In this document: in pieces, positions 1 through 8,206 of the stretch
How the letters are laid out: each line of letters opens with the position of its first letter
How positions within the stretch are numbered: the first letter of the stretch is position 1
Translations under genes and position numbers: made by a program
The notes under the pieces: model-generated
The model's database searches: none
What the model saw: only the letters and a program-made list of their open reading frames with translations
Told to the model about the DNA's origin: nothing
NCBI GenBank assembly: GCA_018398765.1
Contig: JAHBMJ010000672.1
Location: 19,748 to 42,860 of the forward strand
Direction: 5' to 3'
From: Chromera velia
Lineage: Eukaryota; Sar; Chromeraceae
DNA: 23,113 bases

Positions 1-418
1 CCCGCCGTTGAGCAGTGCCTCGTATGAATTGAAAACAAAACAGTTATGATCATGAGAAGAAATGCTTCAATCAGATCGATTCAGAGCCATTCAGATGCAT
101 TTCTTATTGTGTTTCGTCTTAGCATTAATTTACGATGATAGGTACCAGACAATTTATGGTTTTGAAACAATATATACTCTATATATACATTTTTTTATTT
201 CATTTTTTAAATATCTTACTAAGCTTAAATAGTCTTAAATAAATTATGAAAATCAATTCGTTTAAAGGTTAAACTATCTATTTTAATGTTTTAAAAACTA
301 AATTTTTCAAAGTCACTTTCCAGTACAAAGGTTTCAATTGTCAGTACAGTCAGTTATTCTTTCTTGTCTGACTCCTCCCCCTCTTCCCCTGACGTTTCCC
401 AAGAAAAAGAAATAAGGA
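1..418. other. Non-coding AT-rich flank
   Basis: No gene is seen here. Positions about 170-320 are strongly AT-rich with runs such as TATATATA. From about 360 the plus strand turns pyrimidine-rich as it approaches the LINE-A coding fragment. The upstream endonuclease part expected of a LINE is not recognisable, so the LINE-A copy may be truncated or decayed here. Confidence 0.5.
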
Positions 419-420
419 TG

Positions 421-1200
421 AACTCTTTCCCCCCGCTTTTGAAGGTAAACAGGGTGAATCCCGTATCTGATGAAGAGCTTGCACCTCTGGCGTTAATGGT
501 TAGTAAGCAATAATTCACTGAAAAAGTCTACCCTGGTTTGTGGGAATATGGCCTTTCAGCGCTACAGGAAATGAACCTGTCGCTTCCGTTTATTGCTCCT
601 CCTCCACCCCCTCCTCCCTTTGAACCCCCCCCTCCTCCCGAACCTCCTCCCCCGGCTTCCCTTCTTTCCCCTACGGGTCCCTCTTGTCAAAAGGTCTGTC
701 TCTTAGAACAGCTTGAAAGGTTAGGCCAAACCTGGGAGGAAGTTTTGGCCGCCAGCAAGGTTTGGGAGTCTAAGGACGCGGCGAAGCCTAGAAAGAGAAA
801 GAAAAGGCAGGCCTCAGCCAGACAACCGCGGTGGGATAACGATTGTGTGGTGATGAATTTAAGGGTAAGAGAGGCAGAAAGACAGACAAAAGACGCAGTG
901 CTACCAAACCGCTTACATCCGGCTTACAAAGAACTACTCAAGATAAGAAGACAGCAAAAGCGCTTCTTTGCGTCAATTTAAAAACAAAGGAAACATCAGC
1001 AAGCTCTGGCAGCATAGCTAGCAAGAGAGGCAACATACGAACTAACAAAGATCTGGTAATAGTGCAGAAAGTCCAAAAGCGAGGGAAATGGGGGGTGAAA
1101 CCGTCTGCTGATTCTTTTTCTCGTTGTTGGGCCCATGTGTTTAAGGGAGACGGACTCCCCCCCACCCCTGCTGGCCCTGTATTCCCCCCTCCTTCCATGG
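421..1200 (+). pseudogene. LINE-A ORF, 5' fragment (region upstream of reverse transcriptase), broken
   Basis: This is the part of a non-LTR retrotransposon polyprotein that precedes the reverse transcriptase. Reading is in frame from an ATG near 419-421, through an in-frame TAA near 510, a proline-rich stretch (about 598-655), a lysine/arginine-rich patch and a conserved block (WDNDC, VREAE, HPAYKE, KIRRQQKRFF). The same reading continues past stops, including adjacent TAA TAG at 1057-1062, then shifts frame to a block ending VFPPPSM at about 1200. Every block after the proline stretch matches LINE-B at 22662-23113 (WDPQC, VKEAE, HPLRKE, KLRRERARLFA, LAREA, FWAGVF, FPPPS), which identifies the family and shows what was lost. 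The reading stops at 1201 because a TIR element entered there; the ORF resumes near 9040. LINE membership rests on the downstream RT and the second copy; the function of this linker is unknown. Confidence 0.75.
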
Positions 1201-1421
1201 ACAGATAAACTACTATAATGGATACCCTGCATACTCTAGGGTAATTAGGGTAAATGCTATTAAATACTAGGTCTTTATTTTTTGTAAAAAAAAAAATACT
1301 AGGCATTATTTTAGCAAACTAAAAAAACTGCTATAGAATTTTCTTAGTATGTCTCATAGTAACATCTACGATCATATACATATGGTACAACAATAGAAGA
1401 TAAAATTGTTTTAAACTGATT

Positions 1422-1426
1422 GTTTA
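1422..1426. repeat. Target site duplication of Copia element (left copy, GTTTA)
   Basis: GTTTA lies directly outside the left LTR and again directly outside the right LTR at 8684-8688. Five bases is the usual duplication length of Copia integrases. Confidence 0.9.
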
Positions 1427-1931
1427 TGTTAGGGTTTGGGCCTGAGTCAGACATCGGCGCAACAGTCTGTATATAGGAACTGAAACTGGAGGAAGTAGGC
1501 TAGGAAGCAAGCCGACAGCGCTAGGCTAAGTACAAAGCAATGATAGTAGAAGCAGTATACTCAGAACATTCAACATCAAGAAGTCTGAATCTAGAAGGAC
1601 TGACCTTAATCCAAGCATTCCGACTTCTATCTTCTCAATCTGTTGCCGTCTACGTTATGTCGATTGAGAGGATGCGACTATTTGGATCGACACGTCACAT
1701 GTATACAGAATCGGCTGTCTCTCAATCGGCTAATTACCGACTGTCATGAATCGGGTCTCTTCGTTCACTGTTGTTATGAAGAGGCAATCATTCGATCATT
1801 CATGTCTGCATATACATGAATGAAATCTGTATCAACTCACACATACAAATCGTTAGATCATCATAGGCGGCGGCGATGGGCGTCGCGCGTGCAGTGGCCC
1901 GCGCGTCTGTCCACCCCCGCGCGCACTAACA
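1427..1931 (-). repeat. Copia 3' LTR (left copy), 505 bp
   Basis: It aligns without gaps to 8179-8683. By eye there are about 32 differences in 505 positions (about 6%), and about 30 of them are transitions. The ends form a perfect 6-base inverted repeat TGTTAG/CTAACA. The GC-rich end (about 1868-1925) adjoins the internal polypurine tract at 1932. Confidence 0.93.
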
Positions 1932-2030
1932 ATCACCCCCTTCGTTCTGGAGGCGACACTGCTCGATCGAAAGAACGAACACTCAAATGCAAATCAAAAA
2001 AACGAAAACAATGAAATCATGCAATCATGC
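1932..2030 (-). promoter_or_regulatory. Copia polypurine tract and 3' untranslated segment
   Basis: On the minus strand the RNase H reading ends near 2017-2030. About 75 bases of T- and C-rich sequence follow, then the purine run GAAGGGGGTGAT immediately before the TGTTAG end of the 3' LTR. In LTR elements this run primes plus-strand DNA synthesis. The identification rests on position and composition. Confidence 0.7.
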
Positions 2031-2398
2031 ATTCAAAGAAATCATCATGCATTTCGCAGGAATTTGGTTTGTCTGTCTGCCGTCTGAAATCTAGTCTCTA
2101 TCCAGCGAACTGCAGCCCCCAACTTAGCAAGGCATTCAAGAACGTATTTGAGCTCTCCCTGCATTCTGACTTGCATTGTTTAGCTGCTAACTGGTGTAAG
2201 AGGGGCTGACTATCTGATACCACCAAAACTTCTGGCTTCTTTCCTCAAAGCTTACTCATGAAATGTATGATTCCGAATGCAGCTTTCATGCCCTCCCTCA
2301 TTGCTAACAACTCTGCTATCGTCGTGCTCCCCAGCTTTCTCACTTCTTTCTTAGAGTACCATGACAAGGTGTTCTCTTCTCTCACGGAGTCCCACCCC
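2017..2398 (-). pseudogene. Copia RNase H domain, frameshifted
   Basis: The main reverse transcriptase frame stops at 2351, but the RNase H signature continues in the next frame: SWYSKKE near 2340-2365, then STTIAELLAMREG, then, after a TGA near 2260 and a further frame change, AVRWIETRFQTADRQTKFL ending near 2017. These match the W-S-K-K, T-x-A-E and Q-x-A-D-x-x-T-K signatures that close Copia RNase H domains. The first shift can be placed in the run of four G on the minus strand (plus 2395-2398), where one extra G explains the change. The domain would degrade the RNA strand during reverse transcription; this copy cannot produce it. Confidence 0.75.
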
Positions 2399-3694
2399 TT
2401 TCAAATTAGTCAAAGCAGAGCGAGGAACTAGCTGCATTTCATACCCCAGACGCCCTTCCTTTTTGTGCAATTCATACGATGCATCAACCCAAATAAGCAA
2501 CACAAAGTCATCATCGAGAGAAACAAGTTTTAGGGGTTGAGACGACTCCTTTGCATGCCAGAGGGCTTTTTCTGTTGCACAGAGGGTGTGTGGAGATGGC
2601 TTGGTGTTTGAACGTGACAGATAACCAAAAAAGAAATTCAAATGAGACTGTGTTCTCACCCCCCACTTGAGCGCCCCCACATTGCTCTGTTGCTCAGTAC
2701 AGAGCGAAGGGTCAACTTCCTCTTCTGAGGGCAAAAGAAGGTCTTGCTCGGTCAGTGGCTTTCTGAACTGAGGAGGAACAGAAAAAGCAGCTTCCTGGAA
2801 GTAACTCCCTTGGTCAAGCAGCATGCGACCCTCAACCATACGGACAGACATCCCTATATATGCATGAAAGGATCCATCATCCATCCTCACTGGCTTGTCC
2901 ATTTCGAAAAAAGAACGAATCGCTTGCATTTCCTTCATCACGTCTGGTATGAAAGCGAAAAGGTCGTCTACATGCATCACTAACACACCGACTGGCTTTT
3001 TGTTCTTATCTCTCTTGACCAAAATTGACTTAGCTATCTCTTCCCATCCCAGTTCCTTCACTCTCTTCTTGAAGTACTGTGTGTACACGCGAGGGCTACC
3101 CTTCAAGCTGTAAACAGCCTTCAGGATCCGCACATACATATCAGGACGCAAACCAGGATAGATAGAAAGAGGCAAGTCAGAAGGGAGTCGAAGCCACACC
3201 TCACTATTCTTTCCATCGAGAGAGGCTTGGACGAAAGCAGTTGAGATATCTACCTTCGCTGCCTGAAGCCCATGAGAAAGGGCCCATACAAACGTGGCAT
3301 GGGAGAGAGAGGAGCTCGCAGTGCCAGAGAAGGTCTCCAGGAATCCGTTGTCCCTGGTGTCTTGGAAGCCCTTGGCAACAAGATGGGATTTCACAACCCA
3401 CTCCTCGGAGTCCCCCTTCAGCTTCCACGTGCGTACCCACCGGAGAGTGATTGGCTTCACCCCCGGTCTCGGGTGTTGTGTTTGACTGGAGAGATCAAAG
3501 ATACTATACAGAGCCCAAAGCACCAATTCTTTTTTGTCGAACTCCATGTGACTCCCTGCTGCAATCTCTTCTGGAGTAGCAGGGATATGTTCTTTTGCAT
3601 TGTTTTCTCTCTTCATAAGCTTTCTTGCTTTCTCTGCCTTCAAAGCCATACACGCGACTTCAAAGTGTCTATCTAGCGCTTTTGCCTTCCTCAC
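2351..3694 (-). CDS. Copia reverse transcriptase (RVT_2 type) with start of RNase H
   Basis: This 447-residue open stretch copies element RNA into DNA in virus-like particles. Landmarks in order: VKSHLVAKGF at about 101-110 (the K-A-R-L-V-A-x-G-F block), DISTAF at 149-154 with the first catalytic aspartate, VYSLKGSPR at 194-202 (the Y-G-L-K-Q-S-P-R block), HVDD at 241-244 with the other two aspartates, and the start of RNase H with IWVDASY at 401-407. HVDD replaces the usual YVDD, a change explained by one transition. The listed start is a GTG only because no stop precedes it; the reading stays open upstream into the (CTTT)n repeat, as expected for a polyprotein segment that has no start of its own. 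The C-terminus is cut by the shift at 2395-2398. Confidence 0.92.
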   Translation of the reverse strand: MRKAKALDRHFEVACMALKAEKARKLMKRENNAKEHIPATPEEIAAGSHMEFDKKELVLWALYSIFDLSSQTQHPRPGVKPITLRWVRTWKLKGDSEEWVVKSHLVAKGFQDTRDNGFLETFSGTASSSLSHATFVWALSHGLQAAKVDISTAFVQASLDGKNSEVWLRLPSDLPLSIYPGLRPDMYVRILKAVYSLKGSPRVYTQYFKKRVKELGWEEIAKSILVKRDKNKKPVGVLVMHVDDLFAFIPDVMKEMQAIRSFFEMDKPVRMDDGSFHAYIGMSVRMVEGRMLLDQGSYFQEAAFSVPPQFRKPLTEQDLLLPSEEEVDPSLCTEQQSNVGALKWGVRTQSHLNFFFGYLSRSNTKPSPHTLCATEKALWHAKESSQPLKLVSLDDDFVLLIWVDASYELHKKEGRLGYEMQLVPRSALTNLKGVGLRERREHLVMVL

Positions 3695-3709
3695 CTCTTC
3701 TCTGGCTCT

Positions 3710-3710
<1 letters not shown>

Positions 3711-3744
<34 letters not shown>
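3711..3744. repeat. (CTTT)n microsatellite within Copia pol
   Basis: About eight uninterrupted CTTT units. On the coding (minus) strand they read as repeated K-E-R-K, in frame with the reverse transcriptase stretch. The tract therefore probably expanded inside the basic linker before RT, and length changes here would shift the frame. Confidence 0.9.
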
Positions 3745-3819
3745 CTGAAAGATGATTGCTTTCTTCTCTTTCCTTCCTTTGCTTTTCTAATCAAGAAAAT
3801 CTGCATGGCAGACCTCCTC

Positions 3820-4134
3820 TTAAATCTGCTCTACGACTGGGTTAACATCAATCGGCATGACATCGACGTCATTAGGCACAAGATTAGAAGAGACGACAGC
3901 ATGGTTAGAGGATGGAAGGGACTCTGCAGAAACATCAGGTCCTGGAGCAGACTGAAGAGGGACAGAGGAGGAAGGAGGGTCAGATTCATCCAAACAAGAA
4001 AGAAGGTGTGCTGGAATGCCACTCCCGACAGGAGGATCAAAACGCTCTACGATGTTTTGCTGCTTGACATGATGCTCGATTTCTTTCGGCTTCCATTTTC
4101 CATTCTCGTCTTTATTAAATCTGGCTACCTTCAA
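3820..4134 (-). pseudogene. Copia integrase-RT linker
   Basis: A 104-residue open piece between integrase and reverse transcriptase. It begins around KVARFNKDENGKWKP and becomes proline/serine-rich, typical of the poorly conserved spacer in this position. Upstream, between 4140 and 4331, the same polyprotein region carries several stops (TAG and TGA near 4195-4260 and 4150-4175), so it is dead. Downstream it stops before the (CTTT)n-containing RT segment, implying another shift near 3790-3820. No domain is recognised. Confidence 0.65.
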
Positions 4135-4331
4135 GCCTCACTCTTGCTTTACTCCTTCTCAAACAATGGGACCAGGCTAAAGAGCACCGTCTGTATTCTT
4201 TACTAGCACCCACCTGCCTGCTTGGCGGCGGGGATGCTCATTTCTATTTTTATCGCGCAGCTAAAAAGGCTTTGTTTCTTGGAAAGAAGAATCAGGTTCA
4301 ACGTCTTCCCCTCTTGAACACAAATCGACTA

Positions 4332-4654
4332 CCCAGGCCCCAAATCAGATCGGAACATGTGCTAAAATGTCAGAATATTGTTCTAAAATGCACGCATACA
4401 TTGGAACGCATGTTCTAAAGTGTTGTATGCATGCGCCAAAGTGCTGTACGGACTTGTTCCAAAACATAAAAGAACATGTTCCAAAATGGTTTTAGAACAT
4501 GTTTTTTTGTGTTTTGGAACAGGTCCGTGCCGGTCTGTGCAGCACTTTGGCGCATGTATACAACACTTTAGAACATGCGTCCTAATGCGCGCGCGCATTT
4601 CGGAACAATATTCTGATATTTTGGCATATGTTCCGATCTGATTTGGGGCCTGAG
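4332..4654. mobile_element. Foldback MITE with TA target duplication, inside Copia pol
   Basis: A 323-bp near-palindrome. The left end CCAGGCCCCAAATCAGATCG is mirrored by the right end, with the inverse CTCAGGCCCCAAATCAGATC after a one-base offset. Similarity between the arms runs almost to the centre near 4490, with shared blocks such as GGAACAT, TTCTAAAGTGTTGTA and GCGCCAAAGTGCTG. Both sides are flanked by TA (4330-4331 and 4655-4656), the duplication used by Tc1/mariner-like transposases. It contains no coding sequence. Removing it with one TA joins the minus-strand codons ...CCA GTA with GTC GAT in frame, so the insertion point is well supported. It can fold into one long hairpin as RNA. 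Confidence 0.88.
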
Positions 4655-5788
4655 TACTGGAACACCTGGACTCTCATCGTCATCATTATGGATAGATGAA
4701 TGTGGCCATCTTCCAGACTCCTCTTCAACTTTCTTTTCTTTCCTTACCTCTCTCCATTTCTGTACTTCATCCACACCCAACCACTTCTCAAGCCTGACAT
4801 GCTGTGGATACATACGCAAAGGGACCCATCGACCCCCCCGCAACACAACGAGCGAACAGACCTGCGGGCCCTGTATCCCCCCGAAGAGTGCTTGCTCACT
4901 CTTTGAAAGAGGGTCTGCTGAACCTGCGGGATTTATCACACAAACTTCATCCCCCATTGTGATTGGGGGCACTCGATACGCATGACCGAAAATCAAAGAA
5001 TTGGGAGACATGCCTGTCTTGCTGTGAACGATGTCACCTAACTGATTAGCAACGCTGGAGAGAAAGGCAGGCCAGAAAGAAAGAGGAAGATGGAGCTGAA
5101 TCAAAGTCTTTCTGAGTAGAGAGATGACAGTCGAGTTCACACGTTCAACATCTGACTGAATCTCAGGGCTGAAAAGGGGACCCCTCTCATTTGGAAGACC
5201 CATGTCATCACACGCCGCTGCGTACTCAATCTCGTCTTCTTCTCTGACGAACTCACCCCCGTTGTCTGTCTGAACGATAAGGAGCTTTCTGAAACCATGA
5301 ACCTGCCATCTGCGCACCCACTGACGAAGGTGCCACACTGCGTAGCGCTTTCTGCGAAGTGCAGAGAGAGAAACTTTCTTGACCCCGCCACAAACGATCA
5401 GCGAAATATAGTGAAATCCTCCCACACCTTTCGTTCGCATCTCCTTCAAATCATAAAAGATGACTTGGTTGAAGGGGGCGCGCTCTTTTGCATGCTGTGG
5501 CTGCTTCGACTTTTGGGCTGGCTTGTCACCTTTGGCTGTGGATAAGGTTTTTTCATCAACAGAAAAACGAACACGCTTTACTGCTTGCTTCTTCTCTCCC
5601 AACTTTTCCTTTTTCAAAATCCCTTTTGCAGGGATCCTTTCCTTTCTTTGATTGACTAACTTGCATGCTTCGCACAAATCCTTCACATCTCTGCACTCTT
5701 GAGGGGAGAAGGAAAGAGGCACTCCTTTTTCTTCTAGAGTCTTTTCAAGACGAGCGCCCACAGAATGCGTAAGTCGGGAATGCAACAC
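4568..5788 (-). CDS. Copia integrase (pre-integrase zinc region plus rve core), C-terminus replaced by MITE sequence
   Basis: Integrase joins element DNA to the genome. In this 406-residue stretch, LHSRLTHSV (2-10) and CEACKL (39-44) form the HHCC-type pre-integrase zinc region. The catalytic core follows: D113 in FYDLKEM, D175 in QTDNGGEF and E215 in DVERVNS, fitting the D-D-E triad. SFWPAFLSSVANQL and SPNSLIFGHAYR then match the usual fW-x-E-A and P-y-x-x-f-G blocks. The last roughly 29 residues (after GVPV) are encoded by the MITE at 4332-4654 and are not native. The true continuation lies beyond the MITE at 4331 and below. The protease is upstream and the RT downstream, as in Copia. Confidence 0.9.
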   Translation of the reverse strand: MLHSRLTHSVGARLEKTLEEKGVPLSFSPQECRDVKDLCEACKLVNQRKERIPAKGILKKEKLGEKKQAVKRVRFSVDEKTLSTAKGDKPAQKSKQPQHAKERAPFNQVIFYDLKEMRTKGVGGFHYISLIVCGGVKKVSLSALRRKRYAVWHLRQWVRRWQVHGFRKLLIVQTDNGGEFVREEDEIEYAAACDDMGLPNERGPLFSPEIQSDVERVNSTVISLLRKTLIQLHLPLSFWPAFLSSVANQLGDIVHSKTGMSPNSLIFGHAYRVPPITMGDEVCVINPAGSADPLSKSEQALFGGIQGPQVCSLVVLRGGRWVPLRMYPQHVRLEKWLGVDEVQKWREVRKEKKVEEESGRWPHSSIHNDDDESPGVPVLRPQIRSEHMPKYQNIVPKCARALGRMF

Positions 5789-5898
5789 CTAGAGCAGGTG
5801 TTGCTTCCTCTCTGTAGGAAGGGTTTCTACGGAACGAGCCTCTACAGAGAGGGAGGAAGAGTAGAAAACTTTCTTCTTCCAGGCATCAAGGGGCGTAG

Positions 5899-6579
5899 TC
5901 ATCTGCGCGGCTGCTGCTGCTTCATTAGTTTGGCAGAGACGGAGGGCTGGCTCCGTCCCGATCGCTCAACGGGGGCCCGAAAGCTCCTGCCCTCGATGTC
6001 AGTCAACCTGACATAGCTACGACGCCTCCATCTCTTCGAAAGGAAAATCTGCTTCTCTACATAGGGGAGGAGACCTTTGCCTACGGAAGGATGAATAGCC
6101 CCCTCCTCAGGAACCTGCCTCACCTTCCCAAACTCATCTCGAACAGAGAAGTGGAAGAGGTGCACGTTGTCAGTGATGAAAAGAGACGCATCGGGGCCAC
6201 CCTTTATGGCGAGGTTAAACTCTGTGCGCCTTTTCTTCTGACTGACCGAGTACTTTACGAACTCCTCGTTGAGCAGTCCGAACGTACAGCCGGTGTCTGG
6301 CAGCAACTCGTCGTCTGCATCTGTTTTCGAGAGAATGCGCGCTCTCGAAGTTTTTGTCTGCACACGAAAAGCACAAGAAAGAGAAGGTGTAGCACCCAAC
6401 TCTTTGGACGCAGAAGTTGCTGCCGTTGCTGTTGACAATGAATCGACTGACCGGGGGAGCTTAGTGGCCTTACCTTGCCAAGGTCCATCGAAGCGTCTCG
6501 CTCCCTTGACGGATGCCCTCGGTCCTGCGACCGCTCCCACTGGTAGCGCTCTCCCAGGCCAGTGCATATTCCGGAACAT
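5899..6579 (-). CDS. Copia aspartic protease region
   Basis: A 226-residue open stretch between the zinc knuckle and integrase. The motif LLPDTGCTFGLL at about 92-103 (D95-T-G) matches the catalytic D-[ST]-G of retroviral-type aspartic proteases, which cut the Gag-Pol precursor and act as dimers. The first roughly 85 residues are alanine/arginine/serine-rich linker. After the motif come about 120 residues with a plausible beta-rich pattern (NLAIKGGPDASLFITDNV). The frame stops at 5899, before the integrase frame starts at 5788; about 110 bases between them lack an obvious shared frame, so at least one further shift is implied. The start ATG is a convenience; in the element this is an internal polyprotein segment. 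Confidence 0.75.
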   Translation of the reverse strand: MFRNMHWPGRALPVGAVAGPRASVKGARRFDGPWQGKATKLPRSVDSLSTATAATSASKELGATPSLSCAFRVQTKTSRARILSKTDADDELLPDTGCTFGLLNEEFVKYSVSQKKRRTEFNLAIKGGPDASLFITDNVHLFHFSVRDEFGKVRQVPEEGAIHPSVGKGLLPYVEKQIFLSKRWRRRSYVRLTDIEGRSFRAPVERSGRSQPSVSAKLMKQQQPRR

Positions 6580-6629
6580 CGCTCGACCATGCGTGCGTAT
6601 TCCTTTAGGCGTTGGCGCACTGTACGCAC

Positions 6630-6949
6630 TCCTGAAATTTTGGCAGAGCCGCTTTGAAAAGTGAATTTTATAGTTTTTAATGGGGGTTTTAGTGTGGTTT
6701 TAGGGGGGTTTTCGCCGCTCAGAAGAAGACTTTTTGCCTATAAATGAATTTTTGGCAGCTCATAACCAAAATGTGAACCAATGGTTTATGAGTGCGTGCA
6801 GCACGCCCTTGGGACCTCTTGGCCCCGGGAATCCTTTACTGCTCCCTTCCTCTGTCGTCCCCTTAAAGAAAAAACAATAAAGGCAGGTTGCAGTCGCTCA
6901 TTCAGACTGGAGGCTAGACTGGAGCTCTCGAAAGACCCACCTAACCGGC
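6630..6949 (-). other. Decayed Copia segment between zinc knuckle and protease
   Basis: About 300 bases have stops in all minus-strand frames and no recognisable domain. The run has G-rich tracts on the plus strand (6678-6712) and an AT-rich part. It could be decayed gag-protease linker or a small unidentified insertion. No flanking duplication or inverted ends were found by eye. Confidence 0.4.
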
Positions 6950-7539
6950 TCAAAAAACCGAATCACAGTCTGAGCCTAAGTTGTTGTCCACCAGATTAGG
7001 ACAGGAGGACTCGGAATCAGAGCGGTGGGAGGAGGAAGGTGAACTACAGGAACGCCGCTCAGCGGGGCATCCGCTCTCCTTCTTCCCTATGGGAGAGTTC
7101 TTCTTCTTGGGGCAGCACCGGGCGAAGTGACCAGTCTTTCCGCACCCCCCCCACTCGGTCTTGCACTTGCTCTTAGAGACTGGGCGGTAGTCTGGGCTGC
7201 GGTGAACGAAACCGCAGTTGTTGCACTTCGTTCCCTCTGCCTTGCCTGCAGTCTCTTCAGACGGCTTCAACTGCTGCTTTTTCTTCTTCTCCTTGGGCTT
7301 CTTTGCACCCCTCTTTCCGGAATCCCGCTTCTCAGCGGCACCCCCAACTCATGTCCACTCCCTGACTCCTTCTTTGAGCCCTTGGACTCAGCACCGTGAA
7401 GAGTGGACTTGTAGGCAAGTACGTCTGCCTTATGGTCGGCAAACGGACAGATGTCGGAGTAGGTCAGGGAGTTGATGTCTTTCTTCAACTCCATCGCGGC
7501 CTTCTCTGTGATGTCTGTCCACCTAGTCTGTCCACTCAT
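6950..7539 (-). pseudogene. Copia Gag C-terminal part with zinc knuckles, frameshifted
   Basis: Two overlapping frames carry the rest of Gag. The first (7267-7539) reads from WTDITEKAAMELKKDINSL to about GSGHELG, then loses frame near 7345. The second takes over with a lysine-rich run (KPKEKKKKQQLKPSE) and the nucleic-acid-binding region CNNCGFVHRSPDYRP followed by CGKTGHFARCC. The latter matches the C-G-x-x-G-H-x-x-x-x-C core of a CCHC zinc knuckle that packages element RNA. In the first knuckle a Tyr sits where a Cys is expected, a change one transition can make. An acidic, serine-rich tail ends at 6950. Two frameshifts (near 7345 and 7540) show this Gag is not made. Confidence 0.8.
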
Positions 7540-8206
7540 GAGTGAGGAACAGACGCTTCATGCAGAGCTTCTTCGTATCCTTATCCGTTGGAGTGAAGCC
7601 CTTCGCATTGGAAGAATGAATGACCTTGTCCAGTCTGCACAACACTTCCTTCAGTGTCTCCCCCTTCTCCTTCTCACGGTGAAGAGAATGAAAATTCTCC
7701 TCAGTGATGGTCTTCTCGACAGGCTTGTCCTTCAAGTAGTGATTGATCACGGTGTTAAGCAGTTTGTCGGTCTCGTGGCCCTGGGCTGCTGCTGTATGGA
7801 TGTCTTTACAGAGCTCTTCGAAGTCTGAAAAGGCATGGAGCAGGGTGCACTTGTAGATCTTGATCAAGAGGTTGGCATCAGGGTGATACCAGGAGGACAA
7901 GAAGAGGCTAGACTGTGTCTTCCAGTCATCCATCCAGTTGTCTAGCTGGGTAGCCTTCAGCAACTTCACCTTGGGAACCCAGGAGAAATCAGGCGGCTTC
8001 AGAGCAGCCGGGGGAGCAGAAGATGCAGCTGCAGCAGAAGTTTGAGCCGACTGGCTCGCCATCAGCAAGCTCAGCGCCTTGGCCAGATCCGCCTCTAGTT
8101 TAACAATCCTCTGCTCCTGCCAGCCTGCAGTATTGGAAGCAGAAGAAGAAGACTTATCGCCCATGTCTGGGACACCAGTGTTAGGGTTCGGGCCTGAGTC
8201 AGACAT
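7523..8206 (-). CDS. Copia Gag, N-terminal part
   Basis: A 227-residue open stretch at the 5' end of the element. Gag forms the particle that packages element RNA. After a low-complexity Ser/Ala start, the middle (about 85-220) carries LDNWMDDWKTQSSLFL, INHYLKDKPVEKTI and LCRLDKVIHSSNAKGF, resembling the UBN2/retrotran_gag helical region. Two starts are possible. The ATG at 8206 lies inside the 5' LTR, and its reading crosses the LTR end and the primer binding site. The ATG at 8164 (MGDKSSSS) lies just after the binding site and is the more conventional choice. The frame is lost at 7523, where the next frame continues. Confidence 0.82.
   Translation of the reverse strand: MSDSGPNPNTGVPDMGDKSSSSASNTAGWQEQRIVKLEADLAKALSLLMASQSAQTSAAAASSAPPAALKPPDFSWVPKVKLLKATQLDNWMDDWKTQSSLFLSSWYHPDANLLIKIYKCTLLHAFSDFEELCKDIHTAAAQGHETDKLLNTVINHYLKDKPVEKTITEENFHSLHREKEKGETLKEVLCRLDKVIHSSNAKGFTPTDKDTKKLCMKRLFLTHEWTD
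8161..8178 (-). promoter_or_regulatory. Copia primer binding site (candidate)
   Basis: On the minus strand, one base after the CTAACA end of the 5' LTR, the sequence TGGTGTCCCAGACATGGG begins with TGG, the complement of a tRNA 3' CCA. Position and first bases fit a minus-strand primer site. The matching tRNA was not identified, and Copia elements may instead use an internal tRNA half. Confidence 0.55.

Noticed and set aside
1820-2209. Short plus-strand ORFs over the Copia LTR and RNase H end
   Set aside because: They run opposite to the element and overlap LTR and RNase H sequence explained on the minus strand.
2744-3676. Plus-strand ORFs opposite the Copia reverse transcriptase
   Set aside because: They are shadows of the minus-strand RT, whose motifs account for the sequence.
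4332-4654. Transcription terminator or structured RNA gene
   Set aside because: TA flanks, the inverted ends and the restored pol frame identify it as an inserted foldback MITE.
6091-6664. Plus-strand ORFs opposite the Copia protease
   Set aside because: No domain; explained by the coding strand below.
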